Assembly (NCBI RefSeq): GCF_000316645.1 | Contig: NC_019684.1 | Coordinates: 5,901,501-5,965,500 of the forward strand | Direction: 5' to 3' | Length of the DNA: 64,000 nt | Source: Nostoc sp. PCC 7524 | Lineage (GTDB): Bacteria > Cyanobacteriota > Cyanobacteriia > Cyanobacteriales > Nostocaceae | Shown here: one piece after another, positions 47,671 through 57,579 of the stretch | Position numbering within the stretch: position 1 is the first letter of the stretch | Layout of the letters: every line of letters begins with the position of its first letter | Made by a program: the position numbers and the translations under genes | The notes under the pieces: generated by a model | Database searches by the model: none | What the model was told of the DNA's origin: nothing | The model's input: only the letters and a program-made list of their open reading frames with translations

Positions 47671-48119
47671 ATTTAGTAGTCAAATTGCATAAACTCCTTA
47701 ACTAGCTCTGATAAATCAAGTGACGATACTCAGCAGATTTAAGGATGCTTGTGGAATTTATGGACAACATCACGCACTTTATCCTTGTTCAAATCCATAG
47801 ATTATGTAAAGTTATTATGAAGTTAGTTTAAGACAACTTTATAAACCCATAGATATCTTCATTAACTGAAGTAGTACAGCCTTTTTATGTAATTGTTATA
47901 AAATCTTGAAGTTTTGTGCAACAGAATTTCTTTTTGAGAATGTAAAACTTTGGTAAAGAGTTTAGTGATTCAGTGACTTTTCAACATAGAGATACTACCA
48001 TATTCCTGTGTGTGTTTAAGTATTCTTGTTTCATAAGATACGTATACTTGTGAGTATCTTCTCTGATTTACAAAATGGTGAGTATTGTATTAGAACAAGG
48101 CTCTTCTAGGGTGTGAGTA
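47671..48119. other. Leader region of the exopolysaccharide cluster
   Basis: 449 AT-rich bases with no ORF. It contains the promoter for the gene cluster starting at 48120; I cannot place it, and no JUMPstart-like element is visible. Confidence 0.5.
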
Positions 48120-49340
48120 ATGCGTAAACCAGTTATCACTATTTTTTACCAGTTCAATCCCTGGCACGCTTCTATAGGAGGTATTCAGACACTCATCAAT
48201 ACGTTTATCAAATATGCTCCGAGTGAGTTTGAGGTACGGCTAGTAGGAACGGCAAGTGATACCAGTCAGCCCCTTGGTAAATGGCAACAAGCAGAATTTG
48301 CAGGTAGAGAAATTAGTTTTTTGCCATTATTTTTACTAGAGAATGATAATAAAAGAAGTCTAATACCCACAACGCTTAGATACACAACCGCCTTACTTGG
48401 GCGTTCTTTTTCTTCAGATTTTATGCACTTTCATAGGCTAGAACCGAGTTTGGCAGCTATGAATTGGCAAGGAGAAAAAACCCTATTTATTCATAATGAT
48501 ATTCACACACAGATGCAAACTGTGAGTGACCGCAAGGCAATACTCTGGAGAAGATTCCCTGCTGCCTATTTTGCTTTAGAAAGATTATTAATTGATCAGT
48601 TTAGTCAAATTCTCTCATGCAATACTGATGCAACACAGTTCTATCGACAACGTTATCCCCACTTACGAGATTGTGTTGAATACATAAAAAATTCCTTTGA
48701 TAATGAGGTTTTCTATCCCTGGAATTGGGAACAAAAACAAGCCAATCGGCGGGAATTAGCAATGCAGATGGGGTTAGATGCAGAAACACGGTTTATTCTA
48801 TTTGCTGGCAGGCTGCATCCCCAAAAAGATCCAATATTATTAATACGTACTTTTGCTAATTTAAAAGAGCGTAATACTCATTTATTAATAGCAGGTGATG
48901 GAGAATTAGCATCATCAGTACGCCAGGAAATTGCACAACTGGGCTTGTCTAATCAGGTAACAATGCTCGGTGCATTGAACCAAAAGGAATTGGCTAAACT
49001 ACATAGATTAAGTAGCGCCTTTGTCTTAAGTAGTGCTTATGAAGGTTTGCCTTTGGTGGTATTAGAAGCACTGGCAAGTGGCACACCAATAGTAACAACT
49101 AAATGTGGTGAAACTCCCAAATTACTTAGAGGTGATACGGGAGTTGTTTGTGAAGAACGTACACCAGAGTGCATAGCGGATGCTTTGCGTCGGATACTGT
49201 TACACCCAGAAAATTATCCTAGCGAGTCTTGTGTCAGGGCTGCACAACCTTATGCGGCTCGTAGTGTTGTCAAAGATGTTTATGGTGAAATGTTTCATCG
49301 CTGGGAATCAAAACAACTCTCAGTAATTGGCTCAGGCTAG
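48120..49340 (+). CDS. Glycosyltransferase family 4, exopolysaccharide cluster
   Basis: 406-residue GT-B enzyme. The N-terminus has the Gly-rich FYQFNPWHASIGGIQTLINT acceptor loop; the C-terminal domain has ILFAGRLHPQKDPILLIRTF and the E-x7-E motif in SAYEGLPLVVLEALASGTPI. First gene of the cluster at 48.1-57.3 kb, all on the plus strand. Sugar and linkage are not predictable. Confidence 0.93.
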   Translation: MRKPVITIFYQFNPWHASIGGIQTLINTFIKYAPSEFEVRLVGTASDTSQPLGKWQQAEFAGREISFLPLFLLENDNKRSLIPTTLRYTTALLGRSFSSDFMHFHRLEPSLAAMNWQGEKTLFIHNDIHTQMQTVSDRKAILWRRFPAAYFALERLLIDQFSQILSCNTDATQFYRQRYPHLRDCVEYIKNSFDNEVFYPWNWEQKQANRRELAMQMGLDAETRFILFAGRLHPQKDPILLIRTFANLKERNTHLLIAGDGELASSVRQEIAQLGLSNQVTMLGALNQKELAKLHRLSSAFVLSSAYEGLPLVVLEALASGTPIVTTKCGETPKLLRGDTGVVCEERTPECIADALRRILLHPENYPSESCVRAAQPYAARSVVKDVYGEMFHRWESKQLSVIGSG

Positions 49341-49402
49341 AAACAAAAATCATCGACTACCAATTCATGTGTTTCCTCATTAATAAATAGAACAACATAA
49401 CT

Positions 49403-50593
49403 ATGAAAATTGCTGTCATTGGTGCCAAAGGTCTTCCTCCCAAACAAGGTGGGATTGAACATTACTGTGCAGAAGTCTACCCTCGGATAGTGGCGCAGGG
49501 TCACACTGTAGACTTATTTGCCCGTTCCTCATACACAGATAGTTCTTGGCGAGAAAGTTACGATTTTCAAGGTGTTCGAGTAATTTCCTTACCAGGATTG
49601 GATGTGAAGGGAGCAGATGCCTTTGTCACCTCTGCATTAGGAGCGATCGCGGCTACTGCTAGCAAGTATGATATTGTTCACTTCCATGCTTTAGGTCCCT
49701 CTTTATTTAGTTTTTTACCGAGAATTGCTCAATCGACGAAAGTTGTAGTGACTTGTCAGGGACTGGATTGGCAACGCGCCAAATGGGGAAGTTTTTCCAC
49801 CCAATTAATTAAGATGGGAGAACAAGCAGCAGTACGTTTTGCTCATGGCATAGTGGTCGTATCAGATGCCCTCAAGACTTACTTCTTACAGAATTATGGT
49901 CGGGATACAGTTTATATTCCTAACGCTCCTGCTAGCTATGGTGAATCAGACCCCAACTTTAGCTATGGTAAACAGTTAGGTCTGGAACAGGGACGCTACA
50001 TGATATTTTTGGGGAGAATCGTCCCAGAAAAACGCCCCGACTTATTGATTGAAGCATTCTCTAAATTAAAGCCATCTGGCTGGAAACTGGTTTTAGCAGG
50101 TGGTGTGAGTGATACTCAATCATATACCGCCAAACTCTTAGAAAAAGTTGCCAATAATCCCAATATTATCTTTGCAGGTGAACTGCGCGGTTCTCGTCTT
50201 TGGGAAATTGTGCGTGGTGCAGGACTGTTTGTTTTACCTTCTGATTTAGAAGGACTGCCCTTAGCTATGTTAGAAGCTATGCAAGAAGGTAGACCAGTAG
50301 TAGCCAGCGATATCCTACCCCATCAACAATTAATCAATGGGGGTATGGGAACATTATTTGAAGCTGGCAACGTAGACTCTTTAGTAAATTCCCTTGATTG
50401 GGCAATTAATCATCCCCAACAAGTCGCACTCATGGCCAAAAACGCCCAAAGAAATGTGCAGACAAATTACAGTTGGGAACATATTACTGCTGAAAATTTA
50501 AAACTATACACAACACTTTTGAACTCATCGGAACCATTAAGTACAATCAAGCCTCATGAAATTAGTCTGGCAAGAGTTGGGAGCAAAAAATAA
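49403..50593 (+). CDS. Glycosyltransferase family 4, second in the cluster
   Basis: 396 residues. An N-terminal GAKGLPPKQGGIEHYCAEVY loop is typical of the DUF1972/rhamnosyltransferase-like GT4 group. The nucleotide-sugar domain has MIFLGRIVPEKRPDLLIEAF and E-x7-E in DLEGLPLAMLEAMQEGRPVV. A HIP1 site lies within. It follows the first glycosyltransferase at 62 bases. Confidence 0.93.
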   Translation: MKIAVIGAKGLPPKQGGIEHYCAEVYPRIVAQGHTVDLFARSSYTDSSWRESYDFQGVRVISLPGLDVKGADAFVTSALGAIAATASKYDIVHFHALGPSLFSFLPRIAQSTKVVVTCQGLDWQRAKWGSFSTQLIKMGEQAAVRFAHGIVVVSDALKTYFLQNYGRDTVYIPNAPASYGESDPNFSYGKQLGLEQGRYMIFLGRIVPEKRPDLLIEAFSKLKPSGWKLVLAGGVSDTQSYTAKLLEKVANNPNIIFAGELRGSRLWEIVRGAGLFVLPSDLEGLPLAMLEAMQEGRPVVASDILPHQQLINGGMGTLFEAGNVDSLVNSLDWAINHPQQVALMAKNAQRNVQTNYSWEHITAENLKLYTTLLNSSEPLSTIKPHEISLARVGSKK

Positions 50594-50749
50594 ATAGTTT
50601 TTGTGAAAGGCAAACACATCAAACTTTCACAATCTCAATTAGTGTGTTTGCTACCAGTATTGTACTAATCGGTGTATGATACCGATTAGTTTAAGATTCA
50701 TGTATCTTATCTACTCACCAATCTTTGTCAGCCTTTTAAATTAACTCAG

Positions 50750-51913
50750 GTGTATGTAATGGGAAAAGGCATTTCAACCTTACTAGCAGTGTTGCGGCGA
50801 AGAAGCTTGCCTGCTTTCACTACTTTTGCTGCCGTCATTGGGGCATCAGTTGCTTATCTGAGTGTTACTCCACGTTTGTACGAAACATCAACACGATTGA
50901 TGGTTAATGACAATCAGGTAAGTATTTCTGAATTGGGTCGTGATCTTACACAGTTACGCTCAAGTGGTGGAATTAAAAGCAGCCCACTGGCAGATCAGGC
51001 AGAGTTAATCAGTTCACAAGCTGTTTTAGAAAGGGCAATTGCCAAAATTGTTTCCCCATCTCACAATGATTCCCATCAAAATACACTGACATCTAACAGT
51101 ATCAGTCCGTGGCTAAGAATCAAAATTGTCCCTGCTACCAATATTCTGGAACTGAGTTATCAAAGCCCAGATCCCAATCTAGCTACCAAAATACTCAATG
51201 CTATTGCTCAAGCAACAGTTGAGGAAAATATCAGAACCATCAATTCCGAAGCTACAAAGGTGCGGGAATTTTTGGAAAAAGAAGTACCATTAGCTCAACG
51301 GAGGTTGCAACAAGCAGAAGTTGCAGAAAACAAATATAGACAACAAAGCGGTGTAGTTGAGATTGATAGCCAGACTAGGAGTTTGGTCGAAAGTTTAGCC
51401 AACACGGAAAATCAGGAACGCACACTACTGGCGCAACTTCAAGAAACGCGATCGCGTGATGCGTCCCTGAGACAAATTACTGATACCAAAACCCTCAATA
51501 ATGCTTACTCATCGGTGCGTGGTGGTCAAGATGAGCAAGTAAAAGTGCTGCGAGCCAAGTTAACGGATTTAGAAACTAAGCTAATTGAGGCTCGGTTGCA
51601 GTTTACAGACAGCCATCCAACAGTTATATCGTTGCTTGGTCAACGAGATTCTATTCGAGCGTTATATGCACAAGAACTTGCTCGCGTATCGTCCGATGGG
51701 CAAACCATTCCTTCAACAGACATTGCAGCCGATCAAATTAGCCAAAATCTCACCTCACAGCTCATCAATAATGAAATTGAGCGTTTGGCAATAGAGAACA
51801 AGCTGAATTTTGTAATTTCTAACTATGCCAAAAGTTTCTGTTATTATTCCAGCATTCAATGCCTTGAAATATCTCCCCGAAACTTTGAAATGCCTTTTCA
51901 AGCAAACTTTTAA
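50750..51913 (+). pseudogene. Truncated polysaccharide co-polymerase (Wzz/GumC type)
   Basis: N-terminal part of a chain-length determinant: first membrane helix (LPAFTTFAAVIGASVAYLSV), the Wzz domain (RLYETSTRLMVNDNQVS) and a coiled-coil arm up to about residue 350 (NNEIERLAIENKLN). The remaining 35 residues are an out-of-frame reading of the next gene. The second membrane helix and any kinase domain are missing. The simplest reading is a deletion joining this gene to the glycosyltransferase at 51825. The truncated product is probably not functional. The start may be the ATG at 50759 (MGKGIS). Confidence 0.85.
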
Positions 51914-52814
51914 TGATTTTGAAGTCATTATTGTTGATGATGGTAGTTCAGATGGAACTGCTGAATGGGCATCCCAAATAGAAGAACCAAGAGTTAAATT
52001 AATTACTCAAGCAAATCAAGGATCAGCAGGGGCAAGAAACACAGGTATCAAACATTCCCAAGGCGAGTTTATAGCTTTTATGGATGCTGATGATTTTTGG
52101 CAATCTACTAAGCTAGAAAAGCAAGTAAAGGTTTTGGAGGCCAATCCAGAAGTTGGCTTAGTCTACAATTGGGTTGCTTATATCAATGACAAAGGAGAAC
52201 CAACAGGTAGAGTTGTCAAACCTGATGCCCAAGGCCATATCTGGGATAAATTTACAGAACGTAACCTAATTGAGTGTGGTAGTGTACCGATGATTCGTCG
52301 CCTTTGCTTTGATGATGTAGGTTTATTTGACACAACTATTGATGCTGCACCAGATTGGGATATGTGGCTACGTATTGCTGCTCGTTATTCTTTTGCTGTC
52401 ATCAAAGAACCCTTAGTTAGCTATCGCCAGCACTCCAATAATAAATCTAAAAATTATCCTAAGCTACTCCACGACTTTCGCACCATTATTGAAAAAGCTT
52501 TTCAAGCTGCTCCATTTGAACTGTTACACCTGAGAAATCGCAGCTATGGTAATCTCAATTTGTTAATAGCATGGAAATGTCTGCAAAGTAAGGATAAAGA
52601 CTATAAACAGGCAGATTTATTTCGTCGGCAAGCTCTGAAGCATGATTATAAATTAATTTTTTCTAGAGAATATATCCGTCTAAGTGTAGCGATCGCCATT
52701 ATGCAATGCTTGGGTGCTGATGGATACGAGAAATTTATCCAGCTATTTTATGCTCTACGTCGGCGCGTTTCGTCTGTTCCTCAATCCAAAGTAGAATTTT
52801 ACGTTGAAAAATAA
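51825..52814 (+). CDS. Glycosyltransferase family 2 (GT-A)
   Basis: 329-residue inverting glycosyltransferase. It has the GT2 start VSVIIPAFNALKYLPETLKC, VDDGSSDGTAEWA (38-50) and the metal-binding DADD at 87-90; a W-x-M acceptor region PDWDMWLRIA follows. It overlaps the 3' end of the truncated co-polymerase gene by 89 bases, in another frame, because of the apparent deletion. It lacks its own upstream spacing. Confidence 0.93.
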   Translation: MPKVSVIIPAFNALKYLPETLKCLFKQTFNDFEVIIVDDGSSDGTAEWASQIEEPRVKLITQANQGSAGARNTGIKHSQGEFIAFMDADDFWQSTKLEKQVKVLEANPEVGLVYNWVAYINDKGEPTGRVVKPDAQGHIWDKFTERNLIECGSVPMIRRLCFDDVGLFDTTIDAAPDWDMWLRIAARYSFAVIKEPLVSYRQHSNNKSKNYPKLLHDFRTIIEKAFQAAPFELLHLRNRSYGNLNLLIAWKCLQSKDKDYKQADLFRRQALKHDYKLIFSREYIRLSVAIAIMQCLGADGYEKFIQLFYALRRRVSSVPQSKVEFYVEK

Positions 52815-52900
52815 GGCTAGAACAAAATACTAAACTTAACGCATAGTCTCAAAGGTCACTTTCACAATTTGTAGGCTAGTTAACCTTAATTCAAAAATTG

Positions 52901-54334
52901 ATGTCAATCAATAATATTAAAAGTAAAGTCATTCAAGGTAGTATTTACTTAACTATCAGGCAATTATTAGCATCAGGATTTTCTCTGGTCAGTGCCTTAG
53001 TAATTGCAAGAATTTTAGGACCTAAAAATTATGGAATTGTCACAACATCTCTAGGAATTTTTTATTTTTTGAAGTGGTCAGGCAGGCTGGGCTTAAGTGC
53101 CTACCTAGTCCGAAAACCTAATCTATCAGAGAATGAAGCTCAACAAGTTCTATGCTTCTATAACGTTGTAGGTATTGCCTTCTGCTTTGTTTCCTGGTTA
53201 GTTGCTCCTGCATTTGGTTGGTGGACTGGACAGGTTGAAGTTGCTCAATTATTGCAGTGGTTAGTTCCAGCAATCTGGTTAGACATGATTGGCAGTGTGC
53301 CTGCCAGTATGCAAGAGCGTGAACTACGTTTTAAGCAGGTTGGTCTGATTGATGCCATAGCACAGATTGCAAACTATTTACTCTCTATTGCTATTGTCTT
53401 GATGTATAAAAATTATTGGGGAGTAATTGCAGGAACTATCCTACAGTTTATGGTCTTTGCCAGCGTATCATTTTGGTGTTACCCCATGTCTTGGCGCTGG
53501 AAGTGGCATTGGCAAGATTTAAAACCTGCAATTCACTATGGTTTAACCTACTATTTTGCTAACTGGCTCTTTACCTTGAAGTCGCTGACTATACCTCTAT
53601 TTGTGAGCCGTTTAGCTGGCATTGAAGCCGCCGGAATTGCAAATATGGCTACTAGAATACTTCAGCAACTTTCACTATTGAGGAATGTTGTCAACCGTAT
53701 GTCATTGAGTGTGATAGCTAAACTTTTGGAAGATCCAAGTGCTACACAACGTGCAATTAGCCGAGGTATGACTTATCAAGCTTTGCTCATGGGAACAATA
53801 TGTGCAAGTTTTGCCTGTTGTGCTTCTTGGTTAATTCCAACATTGTTCGGTGAAAAATGGGTATTGAGCGCACAAATTTTTCCGATGTTGGGGTTTGCTG
53901 CCGTAGTGGGGTCTATTTTTGACTTACATACTTCTGCACTCTACGCAGCTGGCCATAATAGATCTGTAGCAATCTTCAATTTTGGTTATCTAACAGTTCT
54001 GTGGTTAGGTTCTATTTTACTAATACCTATCTTCGGACTTTGGGGCTATGGAGCAGCAGAACTCATAGCATTACCTCGCTATTTTTGGCTGCATAGATCG
54101 CTTACTAAGTTATGTAATTCCCCTAATTACTGGCACGCTTTTTGGATAATTTTTTCATTGATCCCACCCATAATATCCGGAATTTTTTTACCCCCATTAA
54201 TAAATTTTGTTATTCTATTTTCTTGTTATGGATTGCTATTTTTGCTGAATGCCAATATCAGAAAAACTTTCATGGAGCTATGGTCTATATTTAGGTCAAA
54301 GCAGAAACAAGTTGCTCAAGATTTGACAAATTAA
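52901..54334 (+). CDS. Wzx-type oligosaccharide flippase
   Basis: 477-residue polytopic membrane protein (about 12-14 helices) of the polysaccharide transporter family. The N-terminus SKVIQGSIYLTIRQLLASGF and AYLVRKPNLSENEAQQVLCF are typical. It would flip lipid-linked repeat units across the inner membrane for polymerisation. ATG 52901 is used; the TTG just before it is unlikely. No Wzy-type polymerase is recognised in the window. Confidence 0.92.
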   Translation: MSINNIKSKVIQGSIYLTIRQLLASGFSLVSALVIARILGPKNYGIVTTSLGIFYFLKWSGRLGLSAYLVRKPNLSENEAQQVLCFYNVVGIAFCFVSWLVAPAFGWWTGQVEVAQLLQWLVPAIWLDMIGSVPASMQERELRFKQVGLIDAIAQIANYLLSIAIVLMYKNYWGVIAGTILQFMVFASVSFWCYPMSWRWKWHWQDLKPAIHYGLTYYFANWLFTLKSLTIPLFVSRLAGIEAAGIANMATRILQQLSLLRNVVNRMSLSVIAKLLEDPSATQRAISRGMTYQALLMGTICASFACCASWLIPTLFGEKWVLSAQIFPMLGFAAVVGSIFDLHTSALYAAGHNRSVAIFNFGYLTVLWLGSILLIPIFGLWGYGAAELIALPRYFWLHRSLTKLCNSPNYWHAFWIIFSLIPPIISGIFLPPLINFVILFSCYGLLFLLNANIRKTFMELWSIFRSKQKQVAQDLTN

Positions 54335-54372
54335 CAAACTTATAATTTTTGAAACTCATAGGAGTAAAGACA

Positions 54373-55422
54373 ATGAAAAAAGTAGGTATACTAACTTATC
54401 ACCATGCTATTAATTATGGTGCTAATTTACAAGCATACGCTTTATGGAAAACTCTAAAAAACCATGACTATGAGGTAGAAATTATTGACTATAGACCAGC
54501 AAAAGCAATTAAACAGTATTTTTTTGGAAGTAATTTTTTGAGCCATTTAATCAAGGCTCCAAAAGTAGAAAATTTTTTAACAAATAAAACAAAATTGTCC
54601 AAACCTACGGTTTATACACGGTCAAATCTTCTCAAGCAAAATTTTGATTATGATGTGTTAATTACCGGTAGTGATGAAGTTTGGAATATTAATTCATTCA
54701 GAGGATTTGATCCTGCTTATTTTTTGGATTTTATGTCTCAAAGCAGGATAAGCAAAATTAGTTATGCAGCTAGCTTTGGTAGTACCACCACCCTTGGTTC
54801 TTATCAGGAAGAAATCAAAAAGCTAATTCAGCAATTTGATTATGTATCGGTTCGAGATTCAAATAGTTTAAACATAATTCAGGAGGAATGTAAAAGTAAA
54901 GCTATTCAAGTCTTCGATCCAACCTTGATATTAGATGACTACAGTGAAATTACTTCTAATATTAAATATGATAAGAAATATTTGTTAATATATGGTTATA
55001 TTTTAAATAGCCTAGAGGAGAATTTAGTTAAATCTTTAGCTAAACTCAAAAATTTATCCATAATTTCTGTTGGATGTAATAATAAATTTGCAGACAAAAA
55101 TATAGTTGTCGCTAGTATAGGAGATTGGCTTGGTTATTACAAACAAGCATCTTATGTGGTCACTAGCTTCTATCATGGAGCTATATTTGCAGTAATATTT
55201 AGGAAACAATTTACTGTCTTAGAAAGAGGCAATAAGTCAATAAAGGTTAATGACTTATTGGAATCTATAGGATTAGAAAATAGAGTTTTTTCATCTGGTA
55301 ATGCCAATGTTAATGAATTTATTGAGAAAAATTCAGAGATAGATTATAGTTCTAAAATCGATAAATTATCAGCAGGTATATCATTATCTAAGACATTTAT
55401 TTTGGAGGCAGTAAATGGTTAA
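54373..55422 (+). CDS. Polysaccharide pyruvyl transferase family protein
   Basis: 349-residue member of the polysaccharide pyruvyl transferase family (CsaB/WcaK-like), which adds pyruvate ketals to sugars from phosphoenolpyruvate. Signatures are GILTYHHAINYGANLQAYAL at the start, LITGSDEVWNINSF, ISYAASFGSTTTLGSYQEEI, then VVTSFYHGAIFAVIFRKQFT near the C-terminus. ATG 54373 follows AGGAG; the TTG 24 bases earlier is not needed. It overlaps the next gene by eight bases. Confidence 0.92.
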   Translation: MKKVGILTYHHAINYGANLQAYALWKTLKNHDYEVEIIDYRPAKAIKQYFFGSNFLSHLIKAPKVENFLTNKTKLSKPTVYTRSNLLKQNFDYDVLITGSDEVWNINSFRGFDPAYFLDFMSQSRISKISYAASFGSTTTLGSYQEEIKKLIQQFDYVSVRDSNSLNIIQEECKSKAIQVFDPTLILDDYSEITSNIKYDKKYLLIYGYILNSLEENLVKSLAKLKNLSIISVGCNNKFADKNIVVASIGDWLGYYKQASYVVTSFYHGAIFAVIFRKQFTVLERGNKSIKVNDLLESIGLENRVFSSGNANVNEFIEKNSEIDYSSKIDKLSAGISLSKTFILEAVNG

Positions 55423-56254
55423 GATTCAATCCATAGAATCCAATAAACTATCTTATTTTCATACCTTACATCAGTTCGATAAATATGCAGAAGTTACCAC
55501 TTTAGAAGAATTTTGTGAATATTATGAATGGGCAAAAAATAATAATATCAAAGTTTATATATTGGGCAATGGTTCCAACACTTTATTTACCAAAAAAAGA
55601 GTACAATCTTTGATCATTAAAAATAAATTACCCAAATTTATTAACACCTTAGACGATCTCCATCTAGAGGTATCATCATCAGTGCTAGTAATGGACATTC
55701 TTAAATATTGCCAAGAAAAATATCTTGACTCCTTTTATTATCTTGCATCTGTGCCAGCTACTGTTGGTGGCGCTCTAGCTATGAATGCAGGACGTGGTAG
55801 AAAGCATGAATGTACAATTTATGACTACGTAGAAAGTATCACATTTTTGGAAAACGGCTGTGTTAAAACTCTGAAAAATCATGAAGTAGAAAGAAGTTAC
55901 AGGGAAACGATATTTACAGGTAAACATGACAAAATCATCTTGAGTGCTGTCTTTAAGTTTACACCTTTAAATTCTAAAGATAATTTATTAATTGAAAGAC
56001 TCAAGTGGTCAAAAGAAAACCAAGACCATAGTGCGCCCAATTGTGGTAGCGTATTTAAATTATCATATTATCCGATAATGAAAATTATGAAAGGTTTCAG
56101 TATTGGAGAAGCTACTTTTTCCCCAAAAACAGCAAATTGGATCATAAACAAATCCCAAAGTAGTTTGCCAATTCTTATTTTAATTTTAATAGCTAAGATT
56201 TTACATTTTTTGGCTTTCAAAAAAGTAAAACTAGAAATAATTACTATAGATTAA
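55415..56254 (+). CDS. MurB-like FAD-binding protein
   Basis: 279-residue protein related to UDP-N-acetylenolpyruvoylglucosamine reductase. The FAD-binding motif VYILGNGSNTLF is at 47-58, VPATVGGALAMNAG at 113-126, and the catalytic-serine region NCGSVFK at 209-215. The C-terminus is shortened, with LPILILILIAKILHFLAF in place of the normal end and only a weak match to the final glutamate motif. Canonical MurB acts in peptidoglycan synthesis; a copy in an exopolysaccharide cluster beside a pyruvyl transferase may act on an enolpyruvyl sugar. The reaction is inferred. Confidence 0.86.
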   Translation: MVKIQSIESNKLSYFHTLHQFDKYAEVTTLEEFCEYYEWAKNNNIKVYILGNGSNTLFTKKRVQSLIIKNKLPKFINTLDDLHLEVSSSVLVMDILKYCQEKYLDSFYYLASVPATVGGALAMNAGRGRKHECTIYDYVESITFLENGCVKTLKNHEVERSYRETIFTGKHDKIILSAVFKFTPLNSKDNLLIERLKWSKENQDHSAPNCGSVFKLSYYPIMKIMKGFSIGEATFSPKTANWIINKSQSSLPILILILIAKILHFLAFKKVKLEIITID

Positions 56255-56386
56255 TATTCTAGTATTCTGATGGTTAGTAAGTATTTGGATGTATGATATA
56301 AATCATAGATCCTAATAAGCTTAAGTGGAAAACAGTAATGGAATACATAAATGGAATACATAATATTTTGAATAGGAGGTAATGGT

Positions 56387-57313
56387 ATGAAAATTCATAG
56401 TATGTGTATAGTTAAAAATGAATCTGACATAATAGAACAGACACTCAAGGCTGCTATCAAGTGGAGTGATTTTATATATGTTTTGGACAATGGTAGTACA
56501 GATGGCAGTTGGGAAAAGGTTTTAAATCTGGCTGAAGCGTATAAGCAAATTATTCCTTACAAGCAAGATGACTGCCCATTTAATCTTGCTTTATTTGCAG
56601 AAATTTTTTATCATTATCGTTCCAATACTTCTGATGGAGATTGGTGGTGTCGGTTAGATGCTGACGAAATTTATATTGATGATCCTCGAACCTTCTTATC
56701 TCAGGTACATCAAAAATATCAAGCTGTGTGGAATGCTAGCATAACTTATTATTTCACCGACAAAGACTTAGAATTATATAATCAAGATCCTTCGCTATAT
56801 GCAGATGACGTGCCAGTAGAAGAAAAGTTTAGATATTACTTTAATAGGTGGTCAGAAGCACGTTTTTTTAGATATGACCGAAATTTAGTTTGGGACAGAG
56901 ATCAAAGTTGGCCATACTTTGGAGCAGTATATCCTGTTAGAATCAGGTTAAAACACTACCAATATCGTTCACCTGAACAAATTCAAAAACGTATTAATAC
57001 CCGTATTTTAGCTAGACAAAGAGGCAGCGATAGATTTAAGCATGAGGTTAAAAGAACTTTAGAATCTGATGCTGCTAATCTACAGAAAAAAGCCGCCAGT
57101 GCAATTGCAATACAACTCTCTGGAGATGAGTGGAAAGGCAGGATTCAAGAAGCATCACAATTCAATTATGACAATCAGGATGGTAACTATGTACTCAATG
57201 AGGATTTAATGCCTAAGTTGCCATCAGTTCACCCGACCATAGCAAATAGAATGAGGATACTAAAAAGGTATGCAAGAGCTTTGAAAAAGTTAATTGCCCC
57301 CAACCGTTCTTAA
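56387..57313 (+). CDS. Glycosyltransferase family 2-like protein
   Basis: 308 residues with a GT2-type start HSMCIVKNESDIIEQTLKAA, VLDNGSTDGSWE (32-43) and a DADE metal motif at 91-94 in a CRLDADEIYIDDP context. The C-terminal half (YRSPEQIQKRINTRILARQR) resembles other cyanobacterial GT2 proteins. It ends the cluster and follows the MurB-like gene at 132 bases. An AGGAGG ribosome site precedes the start. Confidence 0.9.
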   Translation: MKIHSMCIVKNESDIIEQTLKAAIKWSDFIYVLDNGSTDGSWEKVLNLAEAYKQIIPYKQDDCPFNLALFAEIFYHYRSNTSDGDWWCRLDADEIYIDDPRTFLSQVHQKYQAVWNASITYYFTDKDLELYNQDPSLYADDVPVEEKFRYYFNRWSEARFFRYDRNLVWDRDQSWPYFGAVYPVRIRLKHYQYRSPEQIQKRINTRILARQRGSDRFKHEVKRTLESDAANLQKKAASAIAIQLSGDEWKGRIQEASQFNYDNQDGNYVLNEDLMPKLPSVHPTIANRMRILKRYARALKKLIAPNRS

Positions 57314-57545
57314 CTCTTATCCTGCAAATTAGTTATTACTGACGCACCCTAGGAACAGTCAATTTGAGATAATTTATTTTTTGGTATTCCCTTTGGTTGT
57401 AAATTTAGAAACTATGCAAACCTTTGCCTATGTGAAAAAGTGAGATTTTCGCGTAGTGGGTATCTCCAAAAATCAAGAAAAATAGGCAGGATATCTCATT
57501 GGCAGAAACTTCCTTCTAGGTGTGTTTTATTTTGCATCTCTATGC

Positions 57546-57565
57546 TTCAATCTTTTTAGATTGAA
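57546..57565. promoter_or_regulatory. Hairpin just upstream of lpxD
   Basis: TTCAATCT / AGATTGAA with a four-base loop, ending 14 bases before the lpxD ATG. It may end the upstream transcript or affect lpxD initiation; there is no T-run downstream. Confidence 0.5.
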
Positions 57566-57579
57566 ACACACCCAAAACA

